Positions 43,833 to 52,647 of a stretch of DNA of 57,856 bases are shown piece after piece. The notes under the pieces were generated by a model. It had not been told where the DNA came from. It made no database searches and worked only from the letters and a program-made list of their open reading frames with translations. Position numbers and translations under genes: made by a program. The stretch covers positions 1 to 57,856 of the forward strand of contig DAIPXZ010000008.1 in assembly GCA_036782995.1 (NCBI GenBank), given 5' to 3'. Position 1 is the first letter of the stretch. Each line of letters starts with the position of its first letter. This DNA comes from DAIPXZ01 sp036782995. Its GTDB lineage: Bacteria; Bacillota; Clostridia; Saccharofermentanales; Saccharofermentanaceae.

Positions 43833-44903
43833 ATGGCAAAGAGAGTTTTAATGAAGGGAAACGAGGTTATCGCTGAAGCGGCTATTCGTGCAGGATGCCG
43901 TCATTATTTCGGATATCCGATTACCCCGCAGACCGAAGTCATGCATTATATGGCGAAAGAAATGGTAAAGCACGGTGGTACCTTTGTTCAGGCGGAGAGT
44001 GAAGTTTCCGCGATTAACATGGTTTATGGTGCGGCTTCTGCCGGAGAGAGAGTTCTCACATCGTCATCTTCTCCGGGAATTAGCTTAAAGCAAGAAGGTA
44101 TTTCCTATATCGCAGGTGCTGAGCTTCCTGCTGTTGTTGTAAATATTGTCCGTGCTGGTCCGGGCTTGGGTGGCATTCTTCCTGCACAGGGAGATTATTT
44201 CCAAGCAACAAAGGGTGGCGGACACGGCGATTATCGAAATCTGGTTATCGCGCCGGCATCTGTACAGGAGCTTTATGAGCTGACCGTAAAAGCATTTGAT
44301 CTTGCTGATCAATATCGCATGCTCGTCATGATTTTAGGCGATGGTACACTCGGCCAGATGATGGAGCCGGTCACTTTTAAAGAGAAGGAAGATACACATG
44401 AAATTGCAAAGCCGTGGGCAACAAACGGCATGCATGGTCGCGCAAAGCACAACACGATTACCTCGATTTATATTGATCCGGATGACCTCGAGAGAAAGAA
44501 CCGCGAGCTTCAAGATAAGTATGCATTGGTTCAGAAGAATGAAGTCATGTTTGAGACAAGTAATATCGAAGATGCGGAAATCGTATTTACGGCATATAGC
44601 ACATGTAGCCGTATTTGCAAGAATGTAATTCGTCAAGCTGCGGAACTCGGCATTAAGGTGGGTATGGTTCGTCCGATTACTTTGTGGCCTTTCCCGAGCG
44701 AAGAGATTTCCCGTGTGGCCGATATGCCATCCGTAAAGGCTTTCCTTGACATTGAGTTGAATGCCGGTCAGATGGTGGAAGACGTTCGTTTGGCTGTGAA
44801 CGGCAAGAAGCCAGTTCATTTCTTCGGCCGTATGGGCGGTAACCTCCCGACACAAAAAGAAATCCTGGATCAACTTGTGAAAATTCATAAGGGGGAAATG
44901 TAA
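43833..44903 (+). CDS. vorB: 2-oxoacid:ferredoxin oxidoreductase, alpha subunit (VorB-like)
   Basis: 356 residues, start after AAGGAGTGAACAAA. The alpha subunit forms the CoA/pyrimidine-binding part of an enzyme that oxidatively decarboxylates 2-oxoacids to acyl-CoA, reducing ferredoxin. Visible: GNEVIAEAAIRAGCRHYFGYPITPQTE near 5-31, SEVSAINMVYGAASAGERVLTSSSSPGISLKQEG near 54-87, and PITLWPFPSEE near 278-288. Sequence and subunit split match the VorB group, which prefers branched 2-oxoacids from valine, leucine and isoleucine; a 2-oxoglutarate role (KorA) cannot be excluded. It lies 14 nt after the ferredoxin subunit. Confidence 0.9.
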   Translation: MAKRVLMKGNEVIAEAAIRAGCRHYFGYPITPQTEVMHYMAKEMVKHGGTFVQAESEVSAINMVYGAASAGERVLTSSSSPGISLKQEGISYIAGAELPAVVVNIVRAGPGLGGILPAQGDYFQATKGGGHGDYRNLVIAPASVQELYELTVKAFDLADQYRMLVMILGDGTLGQMMEPVTFKEKEDTHEIAKPWATNGMHGRAKHNTITSIYIDPDDLERKNRELQDKYALVQKNEVMFETSNIEDAEIVFTAYSTCSRICKNVIRQAAELGIKVGMVRPITLWPFPSEEISRVADMPSVKAFLDIELNAGQMVEDVRLAVNGKKPVHFFGRMGGNLPTQKEILDQLVKIHKGEM

Positions 44904-44905
44904 TA

Positions 44906-45652
44906 ATGGCGATTGTATTTGAAAAAACAAAAGGATTAACGGATAAGCCATTTCACTATTGCCCCGGCTGTACGCATGGTATTATTCATCGTTTGATTGC
45001 CGAAGTGATGTGCGAAATGGACGTTTTGGACAACACGGTAGGTGTTTCCTCTGTAGGCTGTACCTACAATAACTACGAGTATTTTTCTTGTGATATGGTG
45101 CAAGCATCACACGGTCGTGCACCGGCTGTGGCGACAGGTTTGAAGCGTTGTCTTCCGGATCGTATGGTTTTCACATATCAAGGTGACGGCGACTTAGCAT
45201 CTATCGGTACGGCGGAAATCGTTCATGCGGCGGCACGTGGTGAGAAGATTACTACATTCTTCGTCAACAATGCGGTTTACGGTATGACGAGCGGTCAAAT
45301 GGCTCCGACCACACTTCTGGGTCAAGTCACGACAACCTCTCCTTTGGGACGTGATGCTGAGACTCGCGGATATCCAATTAATGTTAGTGAGATGTTAAGC
45401 ACACTCCAAGGCGCTGTTTATATTGAGCGCGTATGCCTTACGGATTATAAGAACATCCAAGCTGCGAAGAAGGCAATTGCTAAGGCTTTCCGTGTGCAAC
45501 AACAAGGCTTAGGTTTTTCCATGGTTGAATTTCTTTCGACCTGCCCGACAAACTGGGGCAAGGAGCCGGTGGAAGCTATGGAATGGCTGAAGGAAAACAT
45601 GATTCCGCAATATCCTTTGGGTGTTTTCAAGGGAAAGGATCTGGAGGTGTAA
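44906..45652 (+). CDS. 2-oxoacid:ferredoxin oxidoreductase, beta (TPP-binding) subunit
   Basis: 248 residues, start after GGGGGAAATG. It binds thiamine diphosphate and a [4Fe-4S] cluster. CPGCTHGIIHR near 18-28 supplies cluster cysteines, GDGDLASIGTAEIVHAA near 92-108 is the TPP/Mg motif with FVNNAVYGMTSGQMAPTT near 116-133, and C-terminal TCPTNWG matches the 2-oxoacid oxidoreductase family. It starts 2 nt after the alpha-subunit stop. Confidence 0.92.
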   Translation: MAIVFEKTKGLTDKPFHYCPGCTHGIIHRLIAEVMCEMDVLDNTVGVSSVGCTYNNYEYFSCDMVQASHGRAPAVATGLKRCLPDRMVFTYQGDGDLASIGTAEIVHAAARGEKITTFFVNNAVYGMTSGQMAPTTLLGQVTTTSPLGRDAETRGYPINVSEMLSTLQGAVYIERVCLTDYKNIQAAKKAIAKAFRVQQQGLGFSMVEFLSTCPTNWGKEPVEAMEWLKENMIPQYPLGVFKGKDLEV

Positions 45653-45656
45653 TGCT

Positions 45657-46205
45657 ATGATTGATTTTTCGATTGTTCTTGCCGGATTCGGCGGTCAGGG
45701 CGTTCTTTCCGCCGGAAAAATGGCAGCGGAAGCCGCTTTGATTGAAGGAAAAGAGGTTTCTTGGTTTCCGTCTTACGGACCGGAAATGCGCGGCGGTACG
45801 GCAAATTGCTCTGTTGTTATTTCAGATGCACCAATTGGTTCGCCGGTTATTAATGATGCGGATGTTTTGATTGCTTTGAACCAGCCTTCTTTGGAAAAGT
45901 TTGAGTCGTCGTTGAAGCCAAACGGCGTCATTATAATTGATGCTTCTCTCGTTCGTGTAAAGCCGACACGTACGGATATTCGTTTCTTCCCGATCGATTC
46001 ATCTGCGATTGCAAGTGAACTGGGTTCGATGGCCTATTCGACCATTGTACTACTCGGATGCCTTGCCCAATCGACAGGCTGTTTTAAGCGTGAGTCTTTC
46101 GAAACAGCATTACATGATGTTTTGCCGGAGAGAAGACATTGGATGATTCCATCGAATTTGGAGGCCTTTGATAAGGGCGTAGCGTTTGTAAAAGCTAACT
46201 CGTAA
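45657..46205 (+). CDS. 2-oxoacid:ferredoxin oxidoreductase, gamma subunit
   Basis: 182 residues from the ATG at 45657, 9 nt after GGAGG and 4 nt past the beta-subunit stop. The N-terminus IVLAGFGGQGVLSAGKMAAEAAL is the gamma-domain signature, followed by VSWFPSYGPEMRGGTANCSVVIS. The domain completes the four-subunit complex with the three genes upstream. The operon ends at the strong terminator at 46245. Confidence 0.93.
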   Translation: MIDFSIVLAGFGGQGVLSAGKMAAEAALIEGKEVSWFPSYGPEMRGGTANCSVVISDAPIGSPVINDADVLIALNQPSLEKFESSLKPNGVIIIDASLVRVKPTRTDIRFFPIDSSAIASELGSMAYSTIVLLGCLAQSTGCFKRESFETALHDVLPERRHWMIPSNLEAFDKGVAFVKANS

Positions 46206-46244
46206 ATGTAAATATATTTTGACAAAATTGTGAATTATCATAAG

Positions 46245-46271
46245 AAGGAGCCGTTTTATCGGCTCCTTTTT
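46245..46271 (+). terminator. Rho-independent terminator after vor operon
   Basis: AAGGAGCCG / CGGCTCCTT 9-bp perfect stem with a TTTTAT loop and a T-run. Confidence 0.9.
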
Positions 46272-46305
46272 GTGAAAAATGATAGGAAGAATGAAAATGT
46301 TGGGT

Positions 46306-46311
46306 TATAAT
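46306..46311 (+). promoter_or_regulatory. Candidate -10 box for the glg operon
   Basis: Perfect TATAAT 57 nt before the glgB start; the best -35 at 17 nt (TAGGAA, 46283-46288) is poor, so an activator or extended contacts may be needed. Confidence 0.45.
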
Positions 46312-46367
46312 AAATAAATATTAGTAATGAATACGTGGCAAAGCACTTTGCACCGATGGGAGTGTAT

Positions 46368-48251
46368 ATGGATCAAGCTTATCTCTTCAACACTGGAAAT
46401 GATTACAAGAGCTACAATTTTTTAGGAGCACATCCAATTACATCGAAGAAAGGGGAGCAAGGGTTTGTCTTTCGCGTATGGGCACCGAAGGCGAAAGCCG
46501 TCAGTGTCATCGGAGATTTTAACGAATGGAATGCCAATATTTCCCCCATGCATCGTGTAGCCAAAACAGGCATTTGGGAATGTGAAGTTTTAGGCTCAAA
46601 ACAATGGGACCGATATAAATACCATGTAATCGGTGCAGATGATTCAGAATGCGATAAGGTCGATCCTTATGCCCGTCATTGTGAAACCCGACCGGCAGAT
46701 GCATCAATTCTTTATAATCCAGACGATTATGTCTGGAAGGATTCATCCTTCGTTGAGAAACGTGTGAATGCTACTTCAGCTCGTCCCATATCAATTTATG
46801 AAATACATTTAGGCTCATGGCGTCGACATAAGGACGGAAACTTCATGAGTTATCGCGAAATTGCAAAGGATTTGGCGGCTTATTGCAAAAAGATGGGTTA
46901 CACTCATGTTGAGTTGATGCCGGTTCTTGAACATCCGCTTGATGATTCATGGGGATACCAAGTCATTTGCTATTATGCGGTGACTAGTCGTTTCGGCACC
47001 CCGGCTGATTTCAAGTTCTTTGTCGATTATCTCCACCGTCACGGTGTCTCGGTTATTCTGGATTGGGTTCCGGCTCACTTCCCGAAAAACAGTGAAGGGC
47101 TGATTCGTTTCGATGGTACGCCTTGTTATGAATATGAAGATCCGCGTATTGGTGAGCACAAAGAATGGGGGACTTATGTTTTTGATTATGCAAAAGCAGA
47201 AGTGCAATCGTTCCTAATCTCCAATGCAGTATATTGGATTGAAGAATATCACCTCGACGGGATTCGCGTGGATGCTGTTTCGAGCATGCTTTACCGGAAT
47301 TATGGCCGTGATAATGATTATATCCCGAACATATATGGCGGAACGGATAATCTAGAAGCTATTGATCTCATTCGTCGCTTAAATACTGTCATGCAAGAGC
47401 ACTATCCTCATGTCATGATGATTGCCGAAGAATCGACAGCATGGCCAAAGGTATCGCATCCCGTATCTGATGGTGGGTTAGGCTTTACTCATAAATGGAA
47501 TATGGGCTGGATGCATGATACGTTGGATTATTTCAGTACGGATTCGTATGCTCGTGAATGGCATCATGATCAGTTCTGTTTCTCAATGATGTATGCTTTT
47601 TCGGAGAACTTTATCTTAAGTCTTTCTCATGATGAAGTCGTTCACGGAAAGAAAAGCCTGATTGACAAGATGCCAGGCGATCAGTGGCGCAAGTTCGCAT
47701 CTCTTCGCATGCTTTATCTTTATATGATGGCACATCCTGGAGCGAAGCTGAACTTCATGGGCTCTGAATTCGGTCAGTTCATCGAATGGCGCTTTTATGA
47801 GGAGCTTGAGTGGTTCCTACTGGAATATGAATCGCATCGATTGCTGCAGGATTTTGTGGCCGACCTGAATCATTTCTATATCAAAAACACACAATTATGG
47901 ATTGATGATCATTCGTGGGCAGGCTTCGAATGGGTGGATGCATCGGATGTAAAGAACAACGTCTTTATTTTCAAGCGTAAAGGTGAAGGGAAGAAGGCAG
48001 ATATCTATGTTGCATTGAACATGGTTCCTGTACCGCTTAATGATTATAAGATTCCTGTCGCTGAGGGCGGACAATATCAAATCGTTATGAATACTGATGA
48101 TATGAAATATGGCGGTAGTGGTTACCCTGACGGTTCTGACGAGAACGGGCTTTTCAAGGCAAAGAAAGAGACATGGAACGGCAGACCGTATCATATCAGC
48201 TTGAATCTTCCACCGCTCGGCGGTATCTACTTCAAACGAATAAAGAAATAA
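46368..48251 (+). CDS. glgB: 1,4-alpha-glucan branching enzyme
   Basis: 627 residues from the ATG at 46368, 5 nt after GGGAG; a GTG at 46335 is also in frame but has no site and adds no homology. It creates alpha-1,6 branches in glycogen. An N-terminal CBM48 domain (FRVWAPKAKAVSVIGDFNEW near 33-52) precedes a GH13 barrel: nucleophile Asp in DGIRVDAVSSMLY near 297, acid Glu in MMIAEES near 352, and LSHDEVVHGKK near 420. First gene of a glgB-glgC-glgD-glgA-GH13 cluster. Confidence 0.95.
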   Translation: MDQAYLFNTGNDYKSYNFLGAHPITSKKGEQGFVFRVWAPKAKAVSVIGDFNEWNANISPMHRVAKTGIWECEVLGSKQWDRYKYHVIGADDSECDKVDPYARHCETRPADASILYNPDDYVWKDSSFVEKRVNATSARPISIYEIHLGSWRRHKDGNFMSYREIAKDLAAYCKKMGYTHVELMPVLEHPLDDSWGYQVICYYAVTSRFGTPADFKFFVDYLHRHGVSVILDWVPAHFPKNSEGLIRFDGTPCYEYEDPRIGEHKEWGTYVFDYAKAEVQSFLISNAVYWIEEYHLDGIRVDAVSSMLYRNYGRDNDYIPNIYGGTDNLEAIDLIRRLNTVMQEHYPHVMMIAEESTAWPKVSHPVSDGGLGFTHKWNMGWMHDTLDYFSTDSYAREWHHDQFCFSMMYAFSENFILSLSHDEVVHGKKSLIDKMPGDQWRKFASLRMLYLYMMAHPGAKLNFMGSEFGQFIEWRFYEELEWFLLEYESHRLLQDFVADLNHFYIKNTQLWIDDHSWAGFEWVDASDVKNNVFIFKRKGEGKKADIYVALNMVPVPLNDYKIPVAEGGQYQIVMNTDDMKYGGSGYPDGSDENGLFKAKKETWNGRPYHISLNLPPLGGIYFKRIKK

Positions 48252-48286
48252 TCATATATTGTATTAATGCATTGGAGGTAAAAAAT

Positions 48287-49546
48287 ATGGCAAAAGCGGA
48301 TGTAGTCGCGATGATATTAGCAGGAGGACAAGGCTCGCGATTGGGCGTCTTAACTAAGAATATTGCAAAACCTGCTGTCCCTTTCGGTAGTCGTTATCGA
48401 ATTATCGATTTTCCGTTATCCAATTGTGCAAATTCCGGTATTGAAACGGTCGGTGTACTTTCTCAATATCAACCACTTGCGCTGAATACTTATGTTGGTA
48501 ATGGTCACCCTTGGGATCTCGATCGTAATAATGGCGGCGCATTCATTTTGCCACCGTATCAGCGATCTGGTCGAAGTGATTGGTACAAAGGAACTGCGAA
48601 TGCCATTTTTCAGAATCGTGATTTTATCGATGATTGTGATCCGAAATATGTGCTGATTCTTTCTGGTGACCACATCTATAAAATGAATTATGCAGAGATG
48701 CTTCGTACGCACATTGAGACACAAGCAGATGCGACGCTCGCAGTTCTGGAAGTGCCGTGGGCAGAGGCTTCCCGCTTCGGTATTTTGAATACCAAGGATG
48801 ATGATGTAATCACAGAATTTGTGGAAAAACCGGCGAAACCGGAGAGTAATCTTGCATCGATGGGTGTATACGTATTTACATGGTCGGTGCTTCGTAAGGC
48901 ATTGATTGAAGATGACGAGAACGAAAAATCGAACAACGACTTCGGCAAAAATATCGTGCCGATGCTACTTAACCAAGGAAAGAAGCTCTGTGCATATCGT
49001 TTCTCTGGGTATTGGAAGGACGTGGGAACGATTTCTTCTCTTTGGGAAGCAAATATGGATATCTTGGATCGTCCGCATGAGATTAATCTCATGGATCGTT
49101 CTTGGCGTGTATACAGCCGAAATCCGGTGAAACCATCGCATTTTATTGGCGAAGGCGGAATTGTTTCCGAATCGGCGATGACCGATGGCTGCCAGATTTA
49201 TGGTACGGTCAAGCATTCTGTGCTTTCGAACTCTGTTACCATTGAAAAAGGCGCTGTTGTAAAGGATTGCGTTTTGCTTCCGGGCGTTACAGTCCGTTCC
49301 GGTGCTCATCTCGATCGATGCATCGTTGGTTTCGGCACCATCATCGGAGAAGGTGTCCAAGCGGGCGCAAATGTAACAGGCTCCAGTCCTTATCTCAATA
49401 CCAAGATCTGTACAGACGGCATAGTTGTAATCGAACGCGGACTGAAAATTCGTGATCATGCGGTCATTCCTGCCAATAGTCAGGTGGATCAAGACGTTGT
49501 CGTGTCTGAAGAAGACAATGTTATTGATGAAGTATTCCGAGTATAA
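48287..49546 (+). CDS. glgC: Glucose-1-phosphate adenylyltransferase, catalytic subunit
   Basis: 419 residues from the ATG at 48287, after TTGGAGGTAAAAAAT. It makes ADP-glucose from ATP and glucose 1-phosphate. The catalytic N-terminus ILAGGQGSRLGVLTKNIAKPAVPFG is intact, and the C-terminal half is a left-handed beta-helix (SHFIGEGGIVSESAM…) that usually mediates assembly. Its partner GlgD follows. In Firmicutes the two form a heteromer. Confidence 0.96.
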   Translation: MAKADVVAMILAGGQGSRLGVLTKNIAKPAVPFGSRYRIIDFPLSNCANSGIETVGVLSQYQPLALNTYVGNGHPWDLDRNNGGAFILPPYQRSGRSDWYKGTANAIFQNRDFIDDCDPKYVLILSGDHIYKMNYAEMLRTHIETQADATLAVLEVPWAEASRFGILNTKDDDVITEFVEKPAKPESNLASMGVYVFTWSVLRKALIEDDENEKSNNDFGKNIVPMLLNQGKKLCAYRFSGYWKDVGTISSLWEANMDILDRPHEINLMDRSWRVYSRNPVKPSHFIGEGGIVSESAMTDGCQIYGTVKHSVLSNSVTIEKGAVVKDCVLLPGVTVRSGAHLDRCIVGFGTIIGEGVQAGANVTGSSPYLNTKICTDGIVVIERGLKIRDHAVIPANSQVDQDVVVSEEDNVIDEVFRV

Positions 49547-49564
49547 GGCGTGGGAGGAAAAAAT

Positions 49565-50674
49565 ATGTTTATCGATGCAATGGGTTTAATTTTTGGTGAT
49601 AATAAGAAAATAACTTTGGGCGAGCTTTCAAGACCGCGTGCTTTGTCCGCGATTCCGTTCGGCGGTCGTTATCGTATCATCGACTATATGTTGTCGAATA
49701 TGGTTAATTCGGGGATTAAGAATGTCGGTATTCTTACCTATAACAAATATAAGTCGCTGATGGACCATGTTGGTACAGGTGCTTCTTGGGACCTAGACCG
49801 AAAGAATTTTGGACTTCATATCCTGCCGCCTTATGTTAATTCCGAAGCGACCTCCATTGAAGGGGACGAAGAAATGGCTGGTCTCTTGGACTTTATCCGT
49901 TCAAGTCGTTCTGCCTATGTGATTATTGCGAATAGTAATGTGATTCTCAATACGACATTTAATGAATTTGTGGAAGATCATAAAGAGTCTGGCGCCGATA
50001 TTTCGGTAATGTATAACCGCGACGGTACGAAATATGGTTCGCCGAACTACATTCTTGAAGTCGATCGTAAGGGTATGGTTAAGGATATGCTTTTCAATCC
50101 TGAAAAGTCATCATCGAGCCGTAGCAGTCTTGGCATTATTACAATGCGACGTGAATTGTTGATTGACTTGATTGCCGAAATGATGGCAAGAGGAAGCGGC
50201 CATATGGGCATCCATTCTTTTGTGAAGATGTACGACACGTTAAAGGTCCATGCGTATGAATACAAGGGTTTGATTTTGAGAATCAATAGTGTGCAAACCT
50301 ATTTCAATTCTTCCATGCTTTTGTTGGACAACCAAGTACGTGCCGACCTTTTCTGGAATGGTATGCCGATATATACGAAGGTTAAAGATGAGGCACCGAC
50401 ATTGTATTCTGATTCGTGCCATGTCTCGAATTCAATCATTTCCGATGGTTGCCGAATAGCAGGCTCTGTCGAGGATTCGATGCTTTTCCGTGGCGTCGCC
50501 GTTTCGAAGAATTGTGATATCAAAAATTGCGTCATCATGCAGGATGTACACATTTCCGAGAATTGTCATCTCGAAAATGTTATACTAGATAAGAATTCTG
50601 TGATACGTCCGGGTATTAAGCTCGTCGGTCACAAAGATTATCCGGTAGTAATCGGCAAGGGGGCTATTGTATGA
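49565..50674 (+). CDS. glgD: GlgD, non-catalytic ADP-glucose pyrophosphorylase partner
   Basis: 369 residues from the ATG at 49565, after GGGAGGAAAAAAT. It resembles GlgC but lacks the GGxGxRL nucleotide loop: the N-terminus goes from MFIDAMGLIFGDNKK straight to SRPRALSAIPFGGRYRIIDY. GlgD proteins are regulatory partners of GlgC in Firmicutes. It ends by a 4-nt overlap with glgA (ATGA), so translation is coupled. Confidence 0.94.
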   Translation: MFIDAMGLIFGDNKKITLGELSRPRALSAIPFGGRYRIIDYMLSNMVNSGIKNVGILTYNKYKSLMDHVGTGASWDLDRKNFGLHILPPYVNSEATSIEGDEEMAGLLDFIRSSRSAYVIIANSNVILNTTFNEFVEDHKESGADISVMYNRDGTKYGSPNYILEVDRKGMVKDMLFNPEKSSSSRSSLGIITMRRELLIDLIAEMMARGSGHMGIHSFVKMYDTLKVHAYEYKGLILRINSVQTYFNSSMLLLDNQVRADLFWNGMPIYTKVKDEAPTLYSDSCHVSNSIISDGCRIAGSVEDSMLFRGVAVSKNCDIKNCVIMQDVHISENCHLENVILDKNSVIRPGIKLVGHKDYPVVIGKGAIV

Positions 50675-52647
50675 ATCAAGTCAAAGTATTGTTCGTTGCT
50701 TCAGAAGTGTATCCTTTCGCAAAGGTCGGCGGATTGGCTGACGTCGTAGGCGCACTTCCAATCGAGTTACAGAACAATCATTGTGATGCGCGGGTCATCA
50801 TGCCGCTCTATAAGAGCATCAAGCAGAAACAATCCCGTAATTTGGATTTCATCGGTTGGAAGATGATAAAGATGGGCTGGAGATCACTTTATGCCGGTCT
50901 ATATACGCTGACGATGAATGGTGTCGTCTATTATTTCGTTGATAACGAGTATTATTTTAACTTTGACCAGGTTTACGTAGAGTATGTTTTTGATATAGAA
51001 CGTTTCTGTTTCTTCCAACGTGCAGTTCTCGATTTTATGGGTGATTTTATGCATTTCGAGCCAGATGTATTGCATTGCAACGACTGGCAGTCCGGAATGA
51101 TTCCACTTCTTTTGGATGCGCATTATAAGAGAAATGGCATTCACACCAGCGTGAAAACGGTATACACGATTCACAATCTAAAATATCAAGGTGTACATGG
51201 CATCGAAGTTATCATGGACTTGCTTGATTTACCAAGTGAATACTTGACGGAAGAGTTATCTGTCAAAGATGGCGCTGTCAACTTCATGAAGGCTGGTATC
51301 GTTTATTCCAACTCGGTTACGACGGTTTCTCCGACATATGCGTATGAAATCATGACCGACTACTATGGCGAAGGCCTGAATCACACATTGCAACGCTACG
51401 CGTATAAGGTGTCGGGATTCTTAAACGGCATTAACGCTAAAGAGTATGACCCGCAAACGGATTCTCTTATCGCCGCGAATTATTCTGTTGATAATTACCG
51501 CGAGGGAAAAGCTGCTAACAAGAAATCTATTCAGGAACAATTAGGGCTGACGGTGAACCCTGACGTACCGCTTTGCACGATGATTTCGCGTTTGGTCGAT
51601 CAAAAAGGCCTCGACCTCTTGCTTCGCGTTATTGAAGAAATGCTATTTGATGGCATGCAGGTCGTCATTCTCGGAACCGGTGATGCGTATTATGAGCGTG
51701 CTCTGGCGGAGATTGCCAAGCGTAATCCGGAAAAAATGTGTGCATGCATTAACTTCGATAACGGGCTGGCACATACGCTCTATGCAGGTGCCGACATTTT
51801 CCTCATGCCTTCGATTTTCGAACCATGTGGTCTTTCACAATTGATTTCAATGACGTATGGTGCTGTTCCGATTGTCCGTGAAACAGGCGGACTACGTGAC
51901 ACGGTTATTCCATATAACGAATATACCGGCGAGGGAAACGGATTCTCTTTTGCGAATATAAATGCACATGAATTCTTATTCATTACGAAGTACGCATGTG
52001 ATCTTTATCGCCACAACAAAAATGTTTGGGACGGACTCGTTCGCACTGGCATGAGTGCTGATTATTCTTGGAGTCATTCTGCAAAAGAGTATGCAGGTCT
52101 CTATTCATTCATCACAGGTATTTCATTTGAGGAAGAAGTGTCGGTAACGGATAAGGCTACCTCGAAATCCAAATCAACAAAGAAAAAGAATACTCAGGAC
52201 GAGATAAAGATTGCAATGGACGCTGCAAAAATCGAGGCGGAATTAAAGGAAGCTGATGAGAAGAAAGTCGCGGAAGCAAATGACGCACCAGAAGCTCCGA
52301 AGACGGATACGATCGTCACGGAAGCCAAGGTCAAGGCGACAGCTTCCAAGTCCACTTTATCGAAGTCGACGGCAACGAAGAGCACGAAGTCAAAGACGAA
52401 GCCGGCAGAAAAATCGGATGTAAAGACGACTACCGCGACGAAAGCAAAAACTTCTGCAAAGCCAGCAAAGCCAACAAAGGCAGCAACGGCAACAAAAGAA
52501 ACAAAGCCAACGAAGGCGACGACAGCAACGTCTGAATCGTCAACGAAGATTACCGCGGATAAGCCTGCGGAGAAAAAATCGACGGCCGCGAAAACCGCAC
52601 CGAAGAAAACAGCTCCGAAGAAAAAGGATGACACGAAGAAAGTATGA
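50671..52647 (+). CDS. glgA: Glycogen synthase with long Lys/Ala/Thr-rich tail
   Basis: 658 residues. Residues 1 to about 487 form a normal GT5 glycogen synthase: the ADP-glucose-binding KVGGLADVVGALP near 18-30, LHCNDWQSGMIP near 129-140, and FEPCGLSQLISMTYGAVPIVRETGGL near 386-411. It elongates alpha-1,4-glucan using ADP-glucose. The remaining 170 residues have no counterpart in the usual 475-residue enzyme: first a Lys/Glu/Ala helical stretch (about 505-540), then a low-complexity tail of Lys, Thr, Ala, Ser and Pro with TKSTKSK- and AKPAKP-type units, like histone H1 tails. It overlaps the GH13 gene by 4 nt. Confidence 0.93.
   Translation: MNQVKVLFVASEVYPFAKVGGLADVVGALPIELQNNHCDARVIMPLYKSIKQKQSRNLDFIGWKMIKMGWRSLYAGLYTLTMNGVVYYFVDNEYYFNFDQVYVEYVFDIERFCFFQRAVLDFMGDFMHFEPDVLHCNDWQSGMIPLLLDAHYKRNGIHTSVKTVYTIHNLKYQGVHGIEVIMDLLDLPSEYLTEELSVKDGAVNFMKAGIVYSNSVTTVSPTYAYEIMTDYYGEGLNHTLQRYAYKVSGFLNGINAKEYDPQTDSLIAANYSVDNYREGKAANKKSIQEQLGLTVNPDVPLCTMISRLVDQKGLDLLLRVIEEMLFDGMQVVILGTGDAYYERALAEIAKRNPEKMCACINFDNGLAHTLYAGADIFLMPSIFEPCGLSQLISMTYGAVPIVRETGGLRDTVIPYNEYTGEGNGFSFANINAHEFLFITKYACDLYRHNKNVWDGLVRTGMSADYSWSHSAKEYAGLYSFITGISFEEEVSVTDKATSKSKSTKKKNTQDEIKIAMDAAKIEAELKEADEKKVAEANDAPEAPKTDTIVTEAKVKATASKSTLSKSTATKSTKSKTKPAEKSDVKTTTATKAKTSAKPAKPTKAATATKETKPTKATTATSESSTKITADKPAEKKSTAAKTAPKKTAPKKKDDTKKV

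Noticed and set aside
52194..52634. A long minus-strand open frame opposite the glgA tail, with a Val/Phe/Ala-rich product
   Set aside because: It is the complement of low-complexity Lys/Ala/Thr codons, which rarely give stops in antisense. It has no plausible ribosome site, and lies wholly inside the glgA frame.
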